A stretch of 64,000 bases of DNA from Clostridia bacterium (GTDB lineage Bacteria; Bacillota; Clostridia; Christensenellales; Aristaeellaceae): positions 62,001 through 126,000 of the forward strand of contig JAFQQT010000004.1 in assembly GCA_017410455.1 (NCBI GenBank), in the 5' to 3' direction. Of the stretch, positions 35,414 through 44,405 are shown one piece after another (the first letter of the stretch is position 1; every line of letters begins with the position of its first letter). Below the pieces are notes generated by a model, which saw nothing but the letters and a program-made list of their open reading frames with translations, had not been told where the DNA came from and ran no database searches. Both the position numbers and the translations under genes were made by a program.

Positions 35414-35442
35414 ATTATACCACATTCCGGGTCATTCAGACA
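35414..35442 (-). promoter_or_regulatory. mutY promoter
   Basis: On the minus strand a perfect TATAAT lies about 30 bases before mutY, with a weak TGTCTG 17 bases further upstream. Confidence 0.45.
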
Positions 35443-35513
35443 GCACCCGGCAGAATTTACATAAAATCCGCATCATTTGCAGCGCAAATCTCATTATAGA
35501 ACATTCGTTCCTC

Positions 35514-35541
35514 TTGCAGTATGGTGGAAATGGCGTATAAT
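35514..35541 (+). promoter_or_regulatory. groES-groEL promoter
   Basis: TTGCAG, 16 bases and TATAAT lie directly upstream of the CIRCE element. Confidence 0.75.
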
Positions 35542-35554
35542 ACTATTGTTGTTT

Positions 35555-35581
35555 TTAGCACTCTCCCTTTTTGAGTGCTAA
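35555..35581. promoter_or_regulatory. CIRCE element (HrcA operator)
   Basis: TTAGCACTC, 9 bases and GAGTGCTAA match the CIRCE consensus exactly. It lies at the expected transcript start of groES-groEL, so HrcA repression and heat induction are expected. hrcA itself is not in the window. Confidence 0.97.
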
Positions 35582-35616
35582 AAGGAAACCATGCATTGAA
35601 ACAGGAGGAACCATCA

Positions 35617-35901
35617 ATGACCGTGAAGCCCTTGGGTGACCGCGTTGTCATCAAGAATGTCGAAGCTGCCGAGACGACCAAGTCCGGCCTGATTCTTGCG
35701 TCCACCGCGAAGGAGAAGCCCCAGATGGCGGAAGTCATCGCCGTTGGCCCCGGCGGCAATGTGGACGGCAAGGAGATCACCATGCAGGTGGCCGTTGGCC
35801 AGAAGGTGATCTACAGCAAGTACGCCGGCACGGAAGTGAAGATCGACGGCGAAGAGCTGATCATCGTCCGCCAGAGCGACATCCTGGCTATTGTGGAATA
35901 A
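35617..35901 (+). CDS. groES: Co-chaperonin GroES
   Basis: The 94-residue co-chaperonin caps the GroEL ring. It has MTVKPLGDRVVIKN at the start, the mobile loop TTKSGLIL (about residues 21-28), VGPGG and the C-terminal VRQSDILAIVE. The start at 35617 follows AGGAGG; a frame that reads through CIRCE is not used. groEL begins 15 bases after the stop. Confidence 0.98.
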   Translation: MTVKPLGDRVVIKNVEAAETTKSGLILASTAKEKPQMAEVIAVGPGGNVDGKEITMQVAVGQKVIYSKYAGTEVKIDGEELIIVRQSDILAIVE

Positions 35902-37554
<1,653 letters not shown>

Positions 37555-37577
37555 TCCCTGAACACCGTCAATATGCG

Positions 37578-37608
37578 GCGCTCCCTGATCCGTCAGGGGG
37601 CGCTTTTT
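37578..37608 (+). terminator. Terminator after groEL
   Basis: GCGCtCCCTGA/TCAGGGgGCGC with a TCCG loop is followed by TTTTT. Confidence 0.85.
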
Positions 37609-37845
37609 GCGTTCTCATTTGCGGACAGAATTCCTTCTTTGTTCACTATTCTTTCATATTTGCCATCTATAATGAGGTTGCAGCGGGTTCGCCTTGCCAT
37701 TTATGACGAATTGCAAACATTTCCTCACCTGGCAGCAAAACCCGCCGCTGTCGCGTTCTATGGTTGAGTCACCCAACATACCATCCACCAGGCGCATTAT
37801 ACGCCCTGTCGAAGAAGCACTCCCTTTGGCAGATGCGCCCGGCGG
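37609..37845. other. Intergenic region between groEL and the deacetylase gene
   Basis: The 341-base gap between groEL and the deacetylase start begins with the groEL terminator and ends with a sporulation-type promoter. Between them I see no convincing gene. A lone TATAAT at about 37670 has no good -35 partner. Confidence 0.35.
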
Positions 37846-37876
37846 GCATAATTGCCAGCCTGCGGTGCATAGACTA
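37846..37876 (+). promoter_or_regulatory. Possible sigma-E/sigma-K promoter of the deacetylase gene
   Basis: GCATAATT, 14 bases and CATAGACTA resemble mother-cell sigma factor sites; the -10 fits the sigma-K form CATAnnnTA and partly the sigma-E form. Transcription would start about 14 bases before the ATG at 37897. No sigma-A promoter fits better. Confidence 0.4.
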
Positions 37877-37896
37877 TGCAAGGATGGTGGCAGACG

Positions 37897-38730
37897 ATGA
37901 CTCACACTCCCCTCCGGATCCGCCCGAAGAACGAAGCGCGCCCCCAGCCGCATCGTGATTTTCGCCACCGGCTTTACAGGCGACGAGCAACCGTTGCAGG
38001 GCTGTTCATGGCTCTTGTGATGCTCAGCGCCCTCTATCTTGGCCCGCTTCAGCAGCAGGCCACAGATGTGCTGGCCGTCAGGCGCGTGCTGCCCGTCTAC
38101 AGCGTGGAGCGCGACGACCGGGTGATCTCCGTCACCTTCGACGCCTCCTGGGGCGGCGACAAGACCCTCGCCATTCTCGACCTGCTGGATGAATACAACG
38201 TCAAGGCCACCTTCTTCCTGGTGGGCATCTGGGTGGATAAGTACCCGGAGCTGGTGCAGGAGATCGCCGCGCGTGGGCACGAAATCGGCAACCACTCCGC
38301 CTCCCATGCGCACTTCACGCAGATATCGGAAAGCCAGATGCGCCAGGAGATGGACAGCTGTTCAGACAAGATCGAAGCGCTGACCGGAACGCGTCCCACG
38401 CTGTTCCGCCCGCCCTACGGCGATTACGACAACAAGGTCGTCACCGTCACCAGGAACGAGGGGTACGAGTGCGTGCAATGGTCGATCGACTCCCAGGACT
38501 GGAAGAACCGGGGCGTGGATGATCTCGTGCGCCGGGCAACGGCGAATGTGCAGCCGGGCGACATCGTGCTCTTTCACAATGACAGCGAGTTCATCGTGGA
38601 AGCACTGCCGCAGGTGCTCGCGTTCTACCAGCAGCAGGGGTTCAGCATGATCCCCGCAGGCGAGATCCTCCTGGAGGGCGAAACGACCATTGATGTGCAA
38701 GGAAAACAGCATCCTGCCGCCGCGCAGTAA
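37897..38730 (+). CDS. Polysaccharide deacetylase, membrane-anchored (NodB homology)
   Basis: The 277-residue protein has a basic cytoplasmic stretch, one membrane segment (about residues 33-52) and a NodB deacetylase domain. The domain has VTFDASWGGD (catalytic Asp then a variant of the second acidic site), HEIGNHSASHAHF (metal-binding His pair), RPPYGDYD and the late IVLFHN motif. The second Asp of the usual FDDGP is replaced by Ala-Ser-Trp-Gly, as in some PdaB-type sporulation proteins. It is likely involved in spore cortex or cell-wall glycan processing. The start at 37897 fits the candidate promoter; an ATG at 37876 lies inside that -10 box. Confidence 0.85.
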   Translation: MTHTPLRIRPKNEARPQPHRDFRHRLYRRRATVAGLFMALVMLSALYLGPLQQQATDVLAVRRVLPVYSVERDDRVISVTFDASWGGDKTLAILDLLDEYNVKATFFLVGIWVDKYPELVQEIAARGHEIGNHSASHAHFTQISESQMRQEMDSCSDKIEALTGTRPTLFRPPYGDYDNKVVTVTRNEGYECVQWSIDSQDWKNRGVDDLVRRATANVQPGDIVLFHNDSEFIVEALPQVLAFYQQQGFSMIPAGEILLEGETTIDVQGKQHPAAAQ

Positions 38731-38772
38731 GCCACCCATCCGCGGCAGGCGCAAAAAGAAAGGTGAATCGCT

Positions 38773-39483
38773 ATGGAAGAAACCGGGAACTACCTGCATC
38801 TCAGCGGCATTCTGACCGATGCCCCCGCCTATGGCCACGAGGTCTTCGGGGAAAAGTTCTACTATGCAACCCTGTCCGTGCCGCGCCTGTCCGGCGCTGA
38901 GGATCTGCTGCCCATCACGCTCTCAGAGCGGCTGATTGAGGGCGCGGATCTCTCCGTGGGCGCTCCGCTGTGCCTGGAGGGTCAGCTGCGCAGCTACAAC
39001 AAGGTGGTGGAGGGCGCAGGCCGCCTGCTCATCACCGGCTTTGCCCAGCGCCTGATGGATCCGGACACGGAGGAGAATCCCAACCAGGTGCAGCTGACCG
39101 GCGCGCTGTGCAAGCTCCCCTCCTACCGCACCACGCCCTTTGGCCGGGAGATCGCCGACCTGATGCTGGCCGTCAACCGCGCCTATGGCAAGAGCGACTA
39201 CATCCCCTGCATCACCTGGGGGCGCACGGCCCGCTTTGCCAGCCACCTGAAGGTCGGCGACAAGGTGACGCTGCTGGGCCGCTTCCAGTCCCGCGCTTAT
39301 CAGAAGCAGCTGGCTGACGGCACCACCGTTGCCAAAACCGCCTACGAGGTGTCCGTTTCCCGCCTGACCCTGGCGGAGGAACAGATCCAGCAGCCCGCGC
39401 CCTACATCATCACGCCCCGTGAGGATGTGATCATCGGCGGCGGCCTGGCCACCGACCCGGCGGGCTTCGGCGGCATCCAGTAA
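38773..39483 (+). CDS. Tandem OB-fold single-strand DNA-binding-like protein
   Basis: The 236-residue protein contains two SSB-like OB folds in one chain. The first covers about residues 5-95 (NYLHLSGILTDAPAYGHEVFGEKFYYATL). The second covers about 103-205 (NQVQLTGALCKLPSYRTTPFGREIADLMLAVNR..SDYIPCITWGRTA), and only this one has the usual SSB signature. The long acidic Ssb tail is absent. Its place in replication or repair is therefore uncertain. A clear AAAGG precedes the ATG. Confidence 0.78.
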   Translation: MEETGNYLHLSGILTDAPAYGHEVFGEKFYYATLSVPRLSGAEDLLPITLSERLIEGADLSVGAPLCLEGQLRSYNKVVEGAGRLLITGFAQRLMDPDTEENPNQVQLTGALCKLPSYRTTPFGREIADLMLAVNRAYGKSDYIPCITWGRTARFASHLKVGDKVTLLGRFQSRAYQKQLADGTTVAKTAYEVSVSRLTLAEEQIQQPAPYIITPREDVIIGGGLATDPAGFGGIQ

Positions 39484-39525
39484 ATCAATCACGGCTGATG
39501 CAGTTCGCGCTGCACCAGCCGCTTT

Positions 39526-40338
39526 TCATGCCTTTCGGGAAACCGTGATATAGTGGGTTGAAAAGCCCATCAGGCTCTCCTCCGCATCCAGAAGACGGAC
39601 AACCCGCAGGATGGCCTCCCGCTTCCTCATATCCGGCCAGGCTTCGTCCAGATGGCGGATTGCCCAGCACGGCCCCAGAACGCCGTGCAGCGTCACGTCT
39701 GCAAATCCGGCCTCCCCGACTTCCTTCCGCGCGTCCTCCGGGCGGTGGAAATACATCAGCCCCACCACCTTCCCCCGGTGACAGCCCGTCCGGACCGTAT
39801 CAGCCAAGCGCTCGTAAACTGCATCGTCGTCCAGACACGGATTTTCGTCATAGTGGATGACATTGTCCACCAGCGGCGCCCAGGGCACGATATGCGCCGT
39901 GACAAGGACGCCGCCGGGCCTCAGCACCCTTCTGCATTCCGCCAGAGCCGCCTCACGATCCGCCCTCTGCGGCAGGTGATACAGCGGCCCCAGCAGGAGG
40001 ACAGCATCCGCCGCGGCATCCGGTCGCGGCAGATTCCGCGCATCGGCGACCTCCGCTGCTACCAGCCTGTGCGCCGCCGCGACCTCTGCATCATGCGTCC
40101 GGGCCATACGGATATGCGCCTCCGCCAGGTCGAACAGATGCACCTCATACCCCATTTCAGCCAGCCAGAAGGCATATTCACCGTATGCGCCGCCGACGTC
40201 ATATACCACCGCAGGGGCAGGCGGCAGGCATTCCGTCAGCAGCTCCCTTGTCCGGGCAAACTCAATCAGGCCGAGGCCCCTGTGGAGCCGCCCCGTTTCC
40301 GCGCCGGCATTGTAACCGGCCAGTCCATACGCATCCAT
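39526..40338 (-). CDS. SAM-dependent methyltransferase
   Basis: The 270-residue protein has a class I methyltransferase fold. Motif I is VYDVGGAYGEYAFWLA (about residues 43-58), motif II VHLFDLAEAH (about 64-73), with DAVLLLGPLYHL (about 112-123) and a conserved ECRRVLRPGGVLV helix-strand (about 131-143). The substrate is unknown. The start at 40338 follows GGAGGAAAGAAC. It shares no operon with the following SPFH gene, which ends at a terminator just upstream of this gene's leader. Confidence 0.85.
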   Translation of the reverse strand: MDAYGLAGYNAGAETGRLHRGLGLIEFARTRELLTECLPPAPAVVYDVGGAYGEYAFWLAEMGYEVHLFDLAEAHIRMARTHDAEVAAAHRLVAAEVADARNLPRPDAAADAVLLLGPLYHLPQRADREAALAECRRVLRPGGVLVTAHIVPWAPLVDNVIHYDENPCLDDDAVYERLADTVRTGCHRGKVVGLMYFHRPEDARKEVGEAGFADVTLHGVLGPCWAIRHLDEAWPDMRKREAILRVVRLLDAEESLMGFSTHYITVSRKA

Positions 40339-40447
40339 TGTTCTTTCCTCCTTATATTCTGTTCAGGCATGCGCTTCCTCCCGCACTGGGGGATCTCTTG
40401 CTGTTCCGGCATCCGGCTCACCTCCTCGCTATGCTGCAAATACAAAA

Positions 40448-40472
40448 GGCCAGCAGCGCGTGGCTGCTGACC
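40448..40472 (-). terminator. Terminator after the SPFH/zinc-ribbon gene
   Basis: The stem GGtCAGCAGC/GCTGCTGGCC with a 5-base loop is followed on the minus strand by TTTTG. Confidence 0.65.
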
Positions 40473-40588
40473 TGTGAAGCGTGTCCGTTCACGGCATGCA
40501 AAGTCACCCGCGGCCTGATTGCTGCGAGGACTGCTGCTGCTTACCGTTCATGATACGCATGTTCATTCTCCTTATCCTTGCGTGGCGA

Positions 40589-41674
40589 TCAGAGCTTCTG
40601 ACCGCAGTTGGCGCAGAACTTCGCACCGGGGGCGACGGGCTGGCCGCAGCCGGGGCAGACGGCCTGCTGGGCCTGCTTGGCGCCGCAGTTGGCGCAGAAC
40701 TTCGCGCCAGCGGACACGGGGCTTCCGCACTCGGGGCAGAAGGAGCCAGCCGCAGGAGCGGCAGCGGGAGCCGGAGCCGCAGGAGCCGCCGCAGGCTGCT
40801 GCTGCGGCATCGCCATGGACTGGGCAAACATCTGGCCCATGGCCATGCCGGCGCCCATGCCCATGCCCGCACCGGCGCCGCCGGCGGGGTTGTTGGCCGC
40901 CTCGCGCATGGCCTCCGCAGCCTGGTACTGGGTATAACGGCCCATATCGCCGATGACACCCATGGAGGTGCGGCGGTCCATGGTCTTCTCCACCTCTTCG
41001 GGCAGGGAAATGTTCTCGATGACGAAGCTGGTCAGCTGGAGGCCGAGCTCCTGGATGCGGGGATTGATGGCGTTCAGGCCGAAGTTGCCCAGCTCATCGT
41101 AATTCGCCGCCAGGTCGAGGGCGGGGATCTTACTCTCGGCGATGGCGTCGGACAGGCCAGAAACCATCGTGCGCTTCAGCTGGCCCTCGATGTCCTCGAT
41201 GGTGGTCACCTGGCGGGTGCCGAAGACCTCGCGCAGGAACACCGCGGGATCCACCACGCGCACCGCATACACGCCAAAGGCGCGCAGGCGGATCATGCCA
41301 AACTCCGCATCGCGCATCATCACCGGGTTGGAGGTGCCCCACTTGCGATCCATGAACTGCTTGGTGTTGACGAAGTACACCTCGGCCTTGAAGGGGCTGT
41401 TGAAGCCGAACTTCCAGGACTGCAGCTTGGTCATGATAGGCATGTTGCTGGTGGACAGCTCATACCGGCCCGGGCCGAAGACGTCGGCGATGGTGCCTTC
41501 GTTGACGAACACGGCCGCCTGGCTCTCACGCACGGTCAGCTGCGCGCCCATCATGATCTCCTTGCCGCCGGTGTTGAAGCGCTGCACCATCGTGTTGCCC
41601 GTGTTGTCGGTCCACTCGATGACGTCGATGAGTTCGCCCTTGATCAGGTTGCCCAGAGCATCAAAAATACCCAT
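40589..41674 (-). CDS. SPFH-domain protein with two C-terminal zinc ribbons (YdjI-like)
   Basis: The 361-residue protein has an N-terminal SPFH/virion-core-like domain (about residues 5-245, including KEIMMGAQLTVRESQAAVFV and a FGPGRYEL turn). A Gly/Met/Ala/Pro-rich linker (about 265-305) follows. Two zinc ribbons each have the pattern CPxCGxPVxxGAKFCxNCG (about 311-361). It resembles Bacillus YdjI, which is linked to membrane stress. No signal peptide or anchor is seen. The gene lies 33 bases after the receiver-like gene and is probably in the same unit. Confidence 0.85.
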   Translation of the reverse strand: MGIFDALGNLIKGELIDVIEWTDNTGNTMVQRFNTGGKEIMMGAQLTVRESQAAVFVNEGTIADVFGPGRYELSTSNMPIMTKLQSWKFGFNSPFKAEVYFVNTKQFMDRKWGTSNPVMMRDAEFGMIRLRAFGVYAVRVVDPAVFLREVFGTRQVTTIEDIEGQLKRTMVSGLSDAIAESKIPALDLAANYDELGNFGLNAINPRIQELGLQLTSFVIENISLPEEVEKTMDRRTSMGVIGDMGRYTQYQAAEAMREAANNPAGGAGAGMGMGAGMAMGQMFAQSMAMPQQQPAAAPAAPAPAAAPAAGSFCPECGSPVSAGAKFCANCGAKQAQQAVCPGCGQPVAPGAKFCANCGQKL

Positions 41675-41707
41675 GTGTGTTACCTCCTGAGAATATCTCG
41701 TTCTCGA

Positions 41708-42508
41708 TCAGGCGTCCTTGGCCAGCGCCGTGAGGGCCGGCAGGACGCAAATGGACGCAATGGAAAGGTCAAGGCCGAGGAATTCGTCCACATGCGCGAT
41801 GCAGTCGCTGACGTGGTGGGTGATGATCTCCACCATCGCCTCGCCCTCGGCAGGCGCATCATGGAAGCGCATCGGGCAGCCCAGCAGCACAATGCGTTCG
41901 CCCGGCAGGACGCAGCTGAGAATGCGCAGGCCCTCCACCTCAACGCCGAAGATATTGCGCAGCGCCAGCTCCAGCCGCTCGGTGCCGTAGTGCCAGCGGC
42001 CCTTGAGGAAGTCGCTGTCCTCGGGCATGCTCAGCTCCGCAACCACGCAGGGCAGGTCAGGCTCCATCTTGCTGCGCAGCAGACGCAGCATCCGCCGGAT
42101 GGTCATCTGATCCGGCAGCCGGCGATCCATCATCGTGCGGAAGAATTCGTGCCTGCACACCATCAGCTGTTCGCCGGGGGTGAAGGCGGTATTGCTCGTA
42201 TCCTGGTTGATCCGGTTGAGGAGTTTGCGCAGCTCGAGCACGTTCTTTTCCAGCGCATCGGGGCTGTCAGCAGCTTCCATCACAGGGCGGTCAGGGTAAT
42301 CCTGCAGCATCCTGTGGATCTCCTCGTTATCCTCGCTGCGCTCACAGGCGACGGAAACAGCGTTGTAATGGTGGCTTCTGAGCTCCGCAAGGGCCTGGGC
42401 AGCATTGCTCACGCAAACCGGTTTGCGGAATCCCATCATCTCCCACGCCACACCGCCAAATGCCTCCCGGACCGGCGTCATGTCCGTTATCAGTAGCAGC
42501 TTGTACAT
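41708..42508 (-). CDS. Receiver-like protein with unrecognised C-terminal domain
   Basis: The 266-residue protein begins like a response-regulator receiver (MYKLLLITDMTPVREAFGGV, then ALAELRSHHYNAVSVAC), but the phospho-acceptor Asp position is not obvious. The middle (about residues 85-130) is helical and charged. The C-terminal half (about 140-260) has an alternating strand/helix pattern (VVAELSMPED, ILSCVLPGERIVLLGC) that recalls degenerate GGDEF-like regulatory modules of clostridial AraC-type regulators. There is no DNA-binding domain. The role is unknown. The start at 42508 follows GGAGG. Confidence 0.55.
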   Translation of the reverse strand: MYKLLLITDMTPVREAFGGVAWEMMGFRKPVCVSNAAQALAELRSHHYNAVSVACERSEDNEEIHRMLQDYPDRPVMEAADSPDALEKNVLELRKLLNRINQDTSNTAFTPGEQLMVCRHEFFRTMMDRRLPDQMTIRRMLRLLRSKMEPDLPCVVAELSMPEDSDFLKGRWHYGTERLELALRNIFGVEVEGLRILSCVLPGERIVLLGCPMRFHDAPAEGEAMVEIITHHVSDCIAHVDEFLGLDLSIASICVLPALTALAKDA

Positions 42509-42543
42509 CAGTCAGCCTCCAGTACAAAGGTTGTCACAGCTAC

Positions 42544-42572
42544 ATTATAGCGCGCTTTGCTCCAAAAGACAA
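42544..42572 (-). promoter_or_regulatory. Promoter of the receiver-like/SPFH unit
   Basis: On the minus strand TTGTCT, 17 bases and TATAAT lie about 36 bases before the start. Confidence 0.65.
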
Positions 42573-42604
42573 TCACTTTTGTTCATTCTCACGATTTCCC
42601 TGCC

Positions 42605-43291
42605 TTACGCAGACAGCAGCTTTTCCACCACCTGCTGGGAGTGGGCTGCCGCCAGACGCGTGAAGGTCGGGTAATCCATCTCGCTGTGACCGTCCGCCTG
42701 ATCGCTGATGGAGCGCAGCACACCGCAGGGCACGCCGTGCATGTAGCAGGCCTGCGCCACCGCACCGCCCTCCATCTCCACCGCCTTGGCGTGGAAGAGG
42801 CCATTGATGCGGCTGCGGACCGCGCCATCGTGGATGAACTGGTCACCGGTGGCGATGATGCCCTGATGCACGCGCATGCCCTCCACCGTGGAAGCCGCCG
42901 CCACGAGCCTTGCCCGCAGCGCCGCGTCGCAGGGGATCTCCACCAGGTTGATCTTGCTGACCATGCCCACCGGATCGCCGATGGGAGAAGTGTCCATGTC
43001 ATGCTGAACGGCAGCGGTGGCAATGACCATATCGCCAATGGAAACGCCAGCCTCGCCTGCGCCGGCCACGCCAAGGTTCAGCACCCATTCGGGGTGGAAG
43101 TGCAGGATCATGCTCTGGGCGCACAGCGCCGCATTCACCTTGCCCGGGCCGCAGACCGCCAGCACGGCCTCCTGGCCGAAGAGCCTGCCGGATACAAAAC
43201 AGTCCATGCCGATTCGGGTCTCCTCGCGGTCAGTCAGGCAGGCCATCAGGCCCTCCACTTCAACCGCCATCGCACCGATGAGTCCGATCAT
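42605..43291 (-). CDS. mtnN: 5'-methylthioadenosine/S-adenosylhomocysteine nucleosidase
   Basis: The 228-residue enzyme hydrolyses MTA and SAH to adenine plus the thioribose, recycling SAM by-products. It begins MIGLIGAMAVEVEGL with the catalytic-loop Glu at about residue 12, and has LNLGVAGAG, ATGDQFI, the substrate-binding VEMEGGAVAQACY (about 171-183), and RSISDQAD with the catalytic Asp. The start at 43291 follows GGAGG; a longer frame covers the promoter. Confidence 0.95.
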   Translation of the reverse strand: MIGLIGAMAVEVEGLMACLTDREETRIGMDCFVSGRLFGQEAVLAVCGPGKVNAALCAQSMILHFHPEWVLNLGVAGAGEAGVSIGDMVIATAAVQHDMDTSPIGDPVGMVSKINLVEIPCDAALRARLVAAASTVEGMRVHQGIIATGDQFIHDGAVRSRINGLFHAKAVEMEGGAVAQACYMHGVPCGVLRSISDQADGHSEMDYPTFTRLAAAHSQQVVEKLLSA

Positions 43292-43328
43292 GACGTCCTC
43301 CTGTGTGATCAGTATTTGAATACAGGTT

Positions 43329-43357
43329 ATTATACCGTTTTTCGGCCATTTCGTCAA
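43329..43357 (-). promoter_or_regulatory. mtnN promoter
   Basis: On the minus strand TTGACG, 17 bases and a perfect TATAAT lie about 38 bases before the start. Confidence 0.7.
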
Positions 43358-43405
43358 GCATGAAAGAGTTGGGCGCAGGGCAAGCTACCTTCAGGAGGTG
43401 GGGCG

Positions 43406-44008
43406 ATGGTGTTGATCTTGCTGCTTTTGCCCGTGCTGATCCTGCTCCTGCTGCCCCTGCGCATTCAGCTGGATATGTGCCACGGGCAGCGCAGGGTGAT
43501 GCAGCTGCGGGCCGGCGTGGGAAAGCTGCAGCAGGCGTGGCTGATCGAAGTCGCACACACGACGCAGGGACGTGAAGTCAGCGTCATCTCTCAGGCTGGC
43601 CGGATTAGGCAGCTGCATCCCGGCCCGCAGCAGGGGCAACAGGCCATCGCATGGCTCAGGAGGTTCCGGCATTGCCGCAGCGCACGGCGTTTCCTGCTGG
43701 CGCATGTGCACCCGCTGCAGCTGGATGCGCAGCTGATGCTGCACACCGCATCGGCTGCTTCCACAGCCCTTGCCACGGGAGCCGTGCGGGCATGCATCTC
43801 CTCCCTGCCGCCGCATTGGCTGCGCATGGCGCGTCTCCGCGTCCTGCCGGATTTCCTGAACGACCGCAGCACCCTGCAGGCACGGTGCATATTCCTGCTG
43901 CGGCCGGGCACACTGCTTGTGACAGCCGGCCTCATGCTGGCGCAAGCCGCCGCACAGGCCATCAACAGGGAGGCGCAACGCTTATGGAACACCCCATCGG
44001 AGAACTGA
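43406..44008 (+). CDS. DUF2953 protein (YtfI-like)
   Basis: The 200-residue protein starts with a long hydrophobic segment (VLILLLLPVLILLLLPL) and continues with a basic soluble region. Its position directly before gerW matches ytfI (DUF2953)-ytfJ in Bacillus and Clostridia, and this order is the main reason for the call. The function in spores is not defined. It overlaps gerW by 25 bases. The ATG follows AGGAGG. Confidence 0.7.
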   Translation: MVLILLLLPVLILLLLPLRIQLDMCHGQRRVMQLRAGVGKLQQAWLIEVAHTTQGREVSVISQAGRIRQLHPGPQQGQQAIAWLRRFRHCRSARRFLLAHVHPLQLDAQLMLHTASAASTALATGAVRACISSLPPHWLRMARLRVLPDFLNDRSTLQARCIFLLRPGTLLVTAGLMLAQAAAQAINREAQRLWNTPSEN

Positions 44009-44397
44009 TGCAGACTGCCATGGCGTCCATCAAGGACATGGTGGACGTGAACACCGTCATCGGCAAGCCCGTTCAGGCGGGTGCAGACACCACCGTCATC
44101 CCCATCAGCCGGGTATCCTTCGGCTATGTGACCGCCGGAGGCGACCTTGCCTCGCAGGAGCGGGGCGCATTCCCCTCGCCCGCTGCCGACTTCCCCTTTG
44201 CTGGCGGCAGCGGCGCGGGCGTGAGCGTCCAGCCCGTGGGATTCCTCGTGGTCAGCGGCGACTCGGTGCGCATGCTGCCCGCCACCTGCCACAGCGTGGT
44301 CGACCGCATGGTGGAGATGATCCCCACGGTGATGGAAGACGTGAGGCAGCTCGTAGCCAGGCCTGAAGGCAGCGCGGCCGCCAGCCCCCGCATGTGA
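43984..44397 (+). CDS. gerW: Spore germination protein GerW (YtfJ)
   Basis: The 137-residue protein matches the YtfJ/GerW family, forespore proteins required for L-alanine germination in Bacillus. Visible signatures are IGELMQTAMASIKDMVDVNTVIGKPV (split at IGELMQTAM and VNTVIGKPV), a TTVIPISRVSFGYVTAGG core (about residues 36-53), a Gly-rich loop and a VSVQPVGFLVV strand. The start at 43984 follows AGGGAGG and is inside the DUF2953 gene. Confidence 0.92.
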   Translation: MEHPIGELMQTAMASIKDMVDVNTVIGKPVQAGADTTVIPISRVSFGYVTAGGDLASQERGAFPSPAADFPFAGGSGAGVSVQPVGFLVVSGDSVRMLPATCHSVVDRMVEMIPTVMEDVRQLVARPEGSAAASPRM

Positions 44398-44405
44398 GGT
44401 TCACA

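Noticed and set aside
37694-37900. 68-codon frame between groEL and the deacetylase gene
   Set aside because: No ribosome binding site or recognisable protein features; it overlaps the candidate sporulation promoter.
39526-40338. Methyltransferase considered as an Erm-type rRNA methylase, given the nearby MFS attenuator
   Set aside because: Its motifs fit small-molecule class I methyltransferases; the Erm N-terminal and motif IV signatures are absent.
40508-40564. 18-codon ORF (MRIMNGKQQQSSQQSGRG) after the SPFH gene
   Set aside because: It has AAGGAG upstream, but it is very short, has no hairpin or downstream coupling, and lies before a terminator; too little to call a gene.
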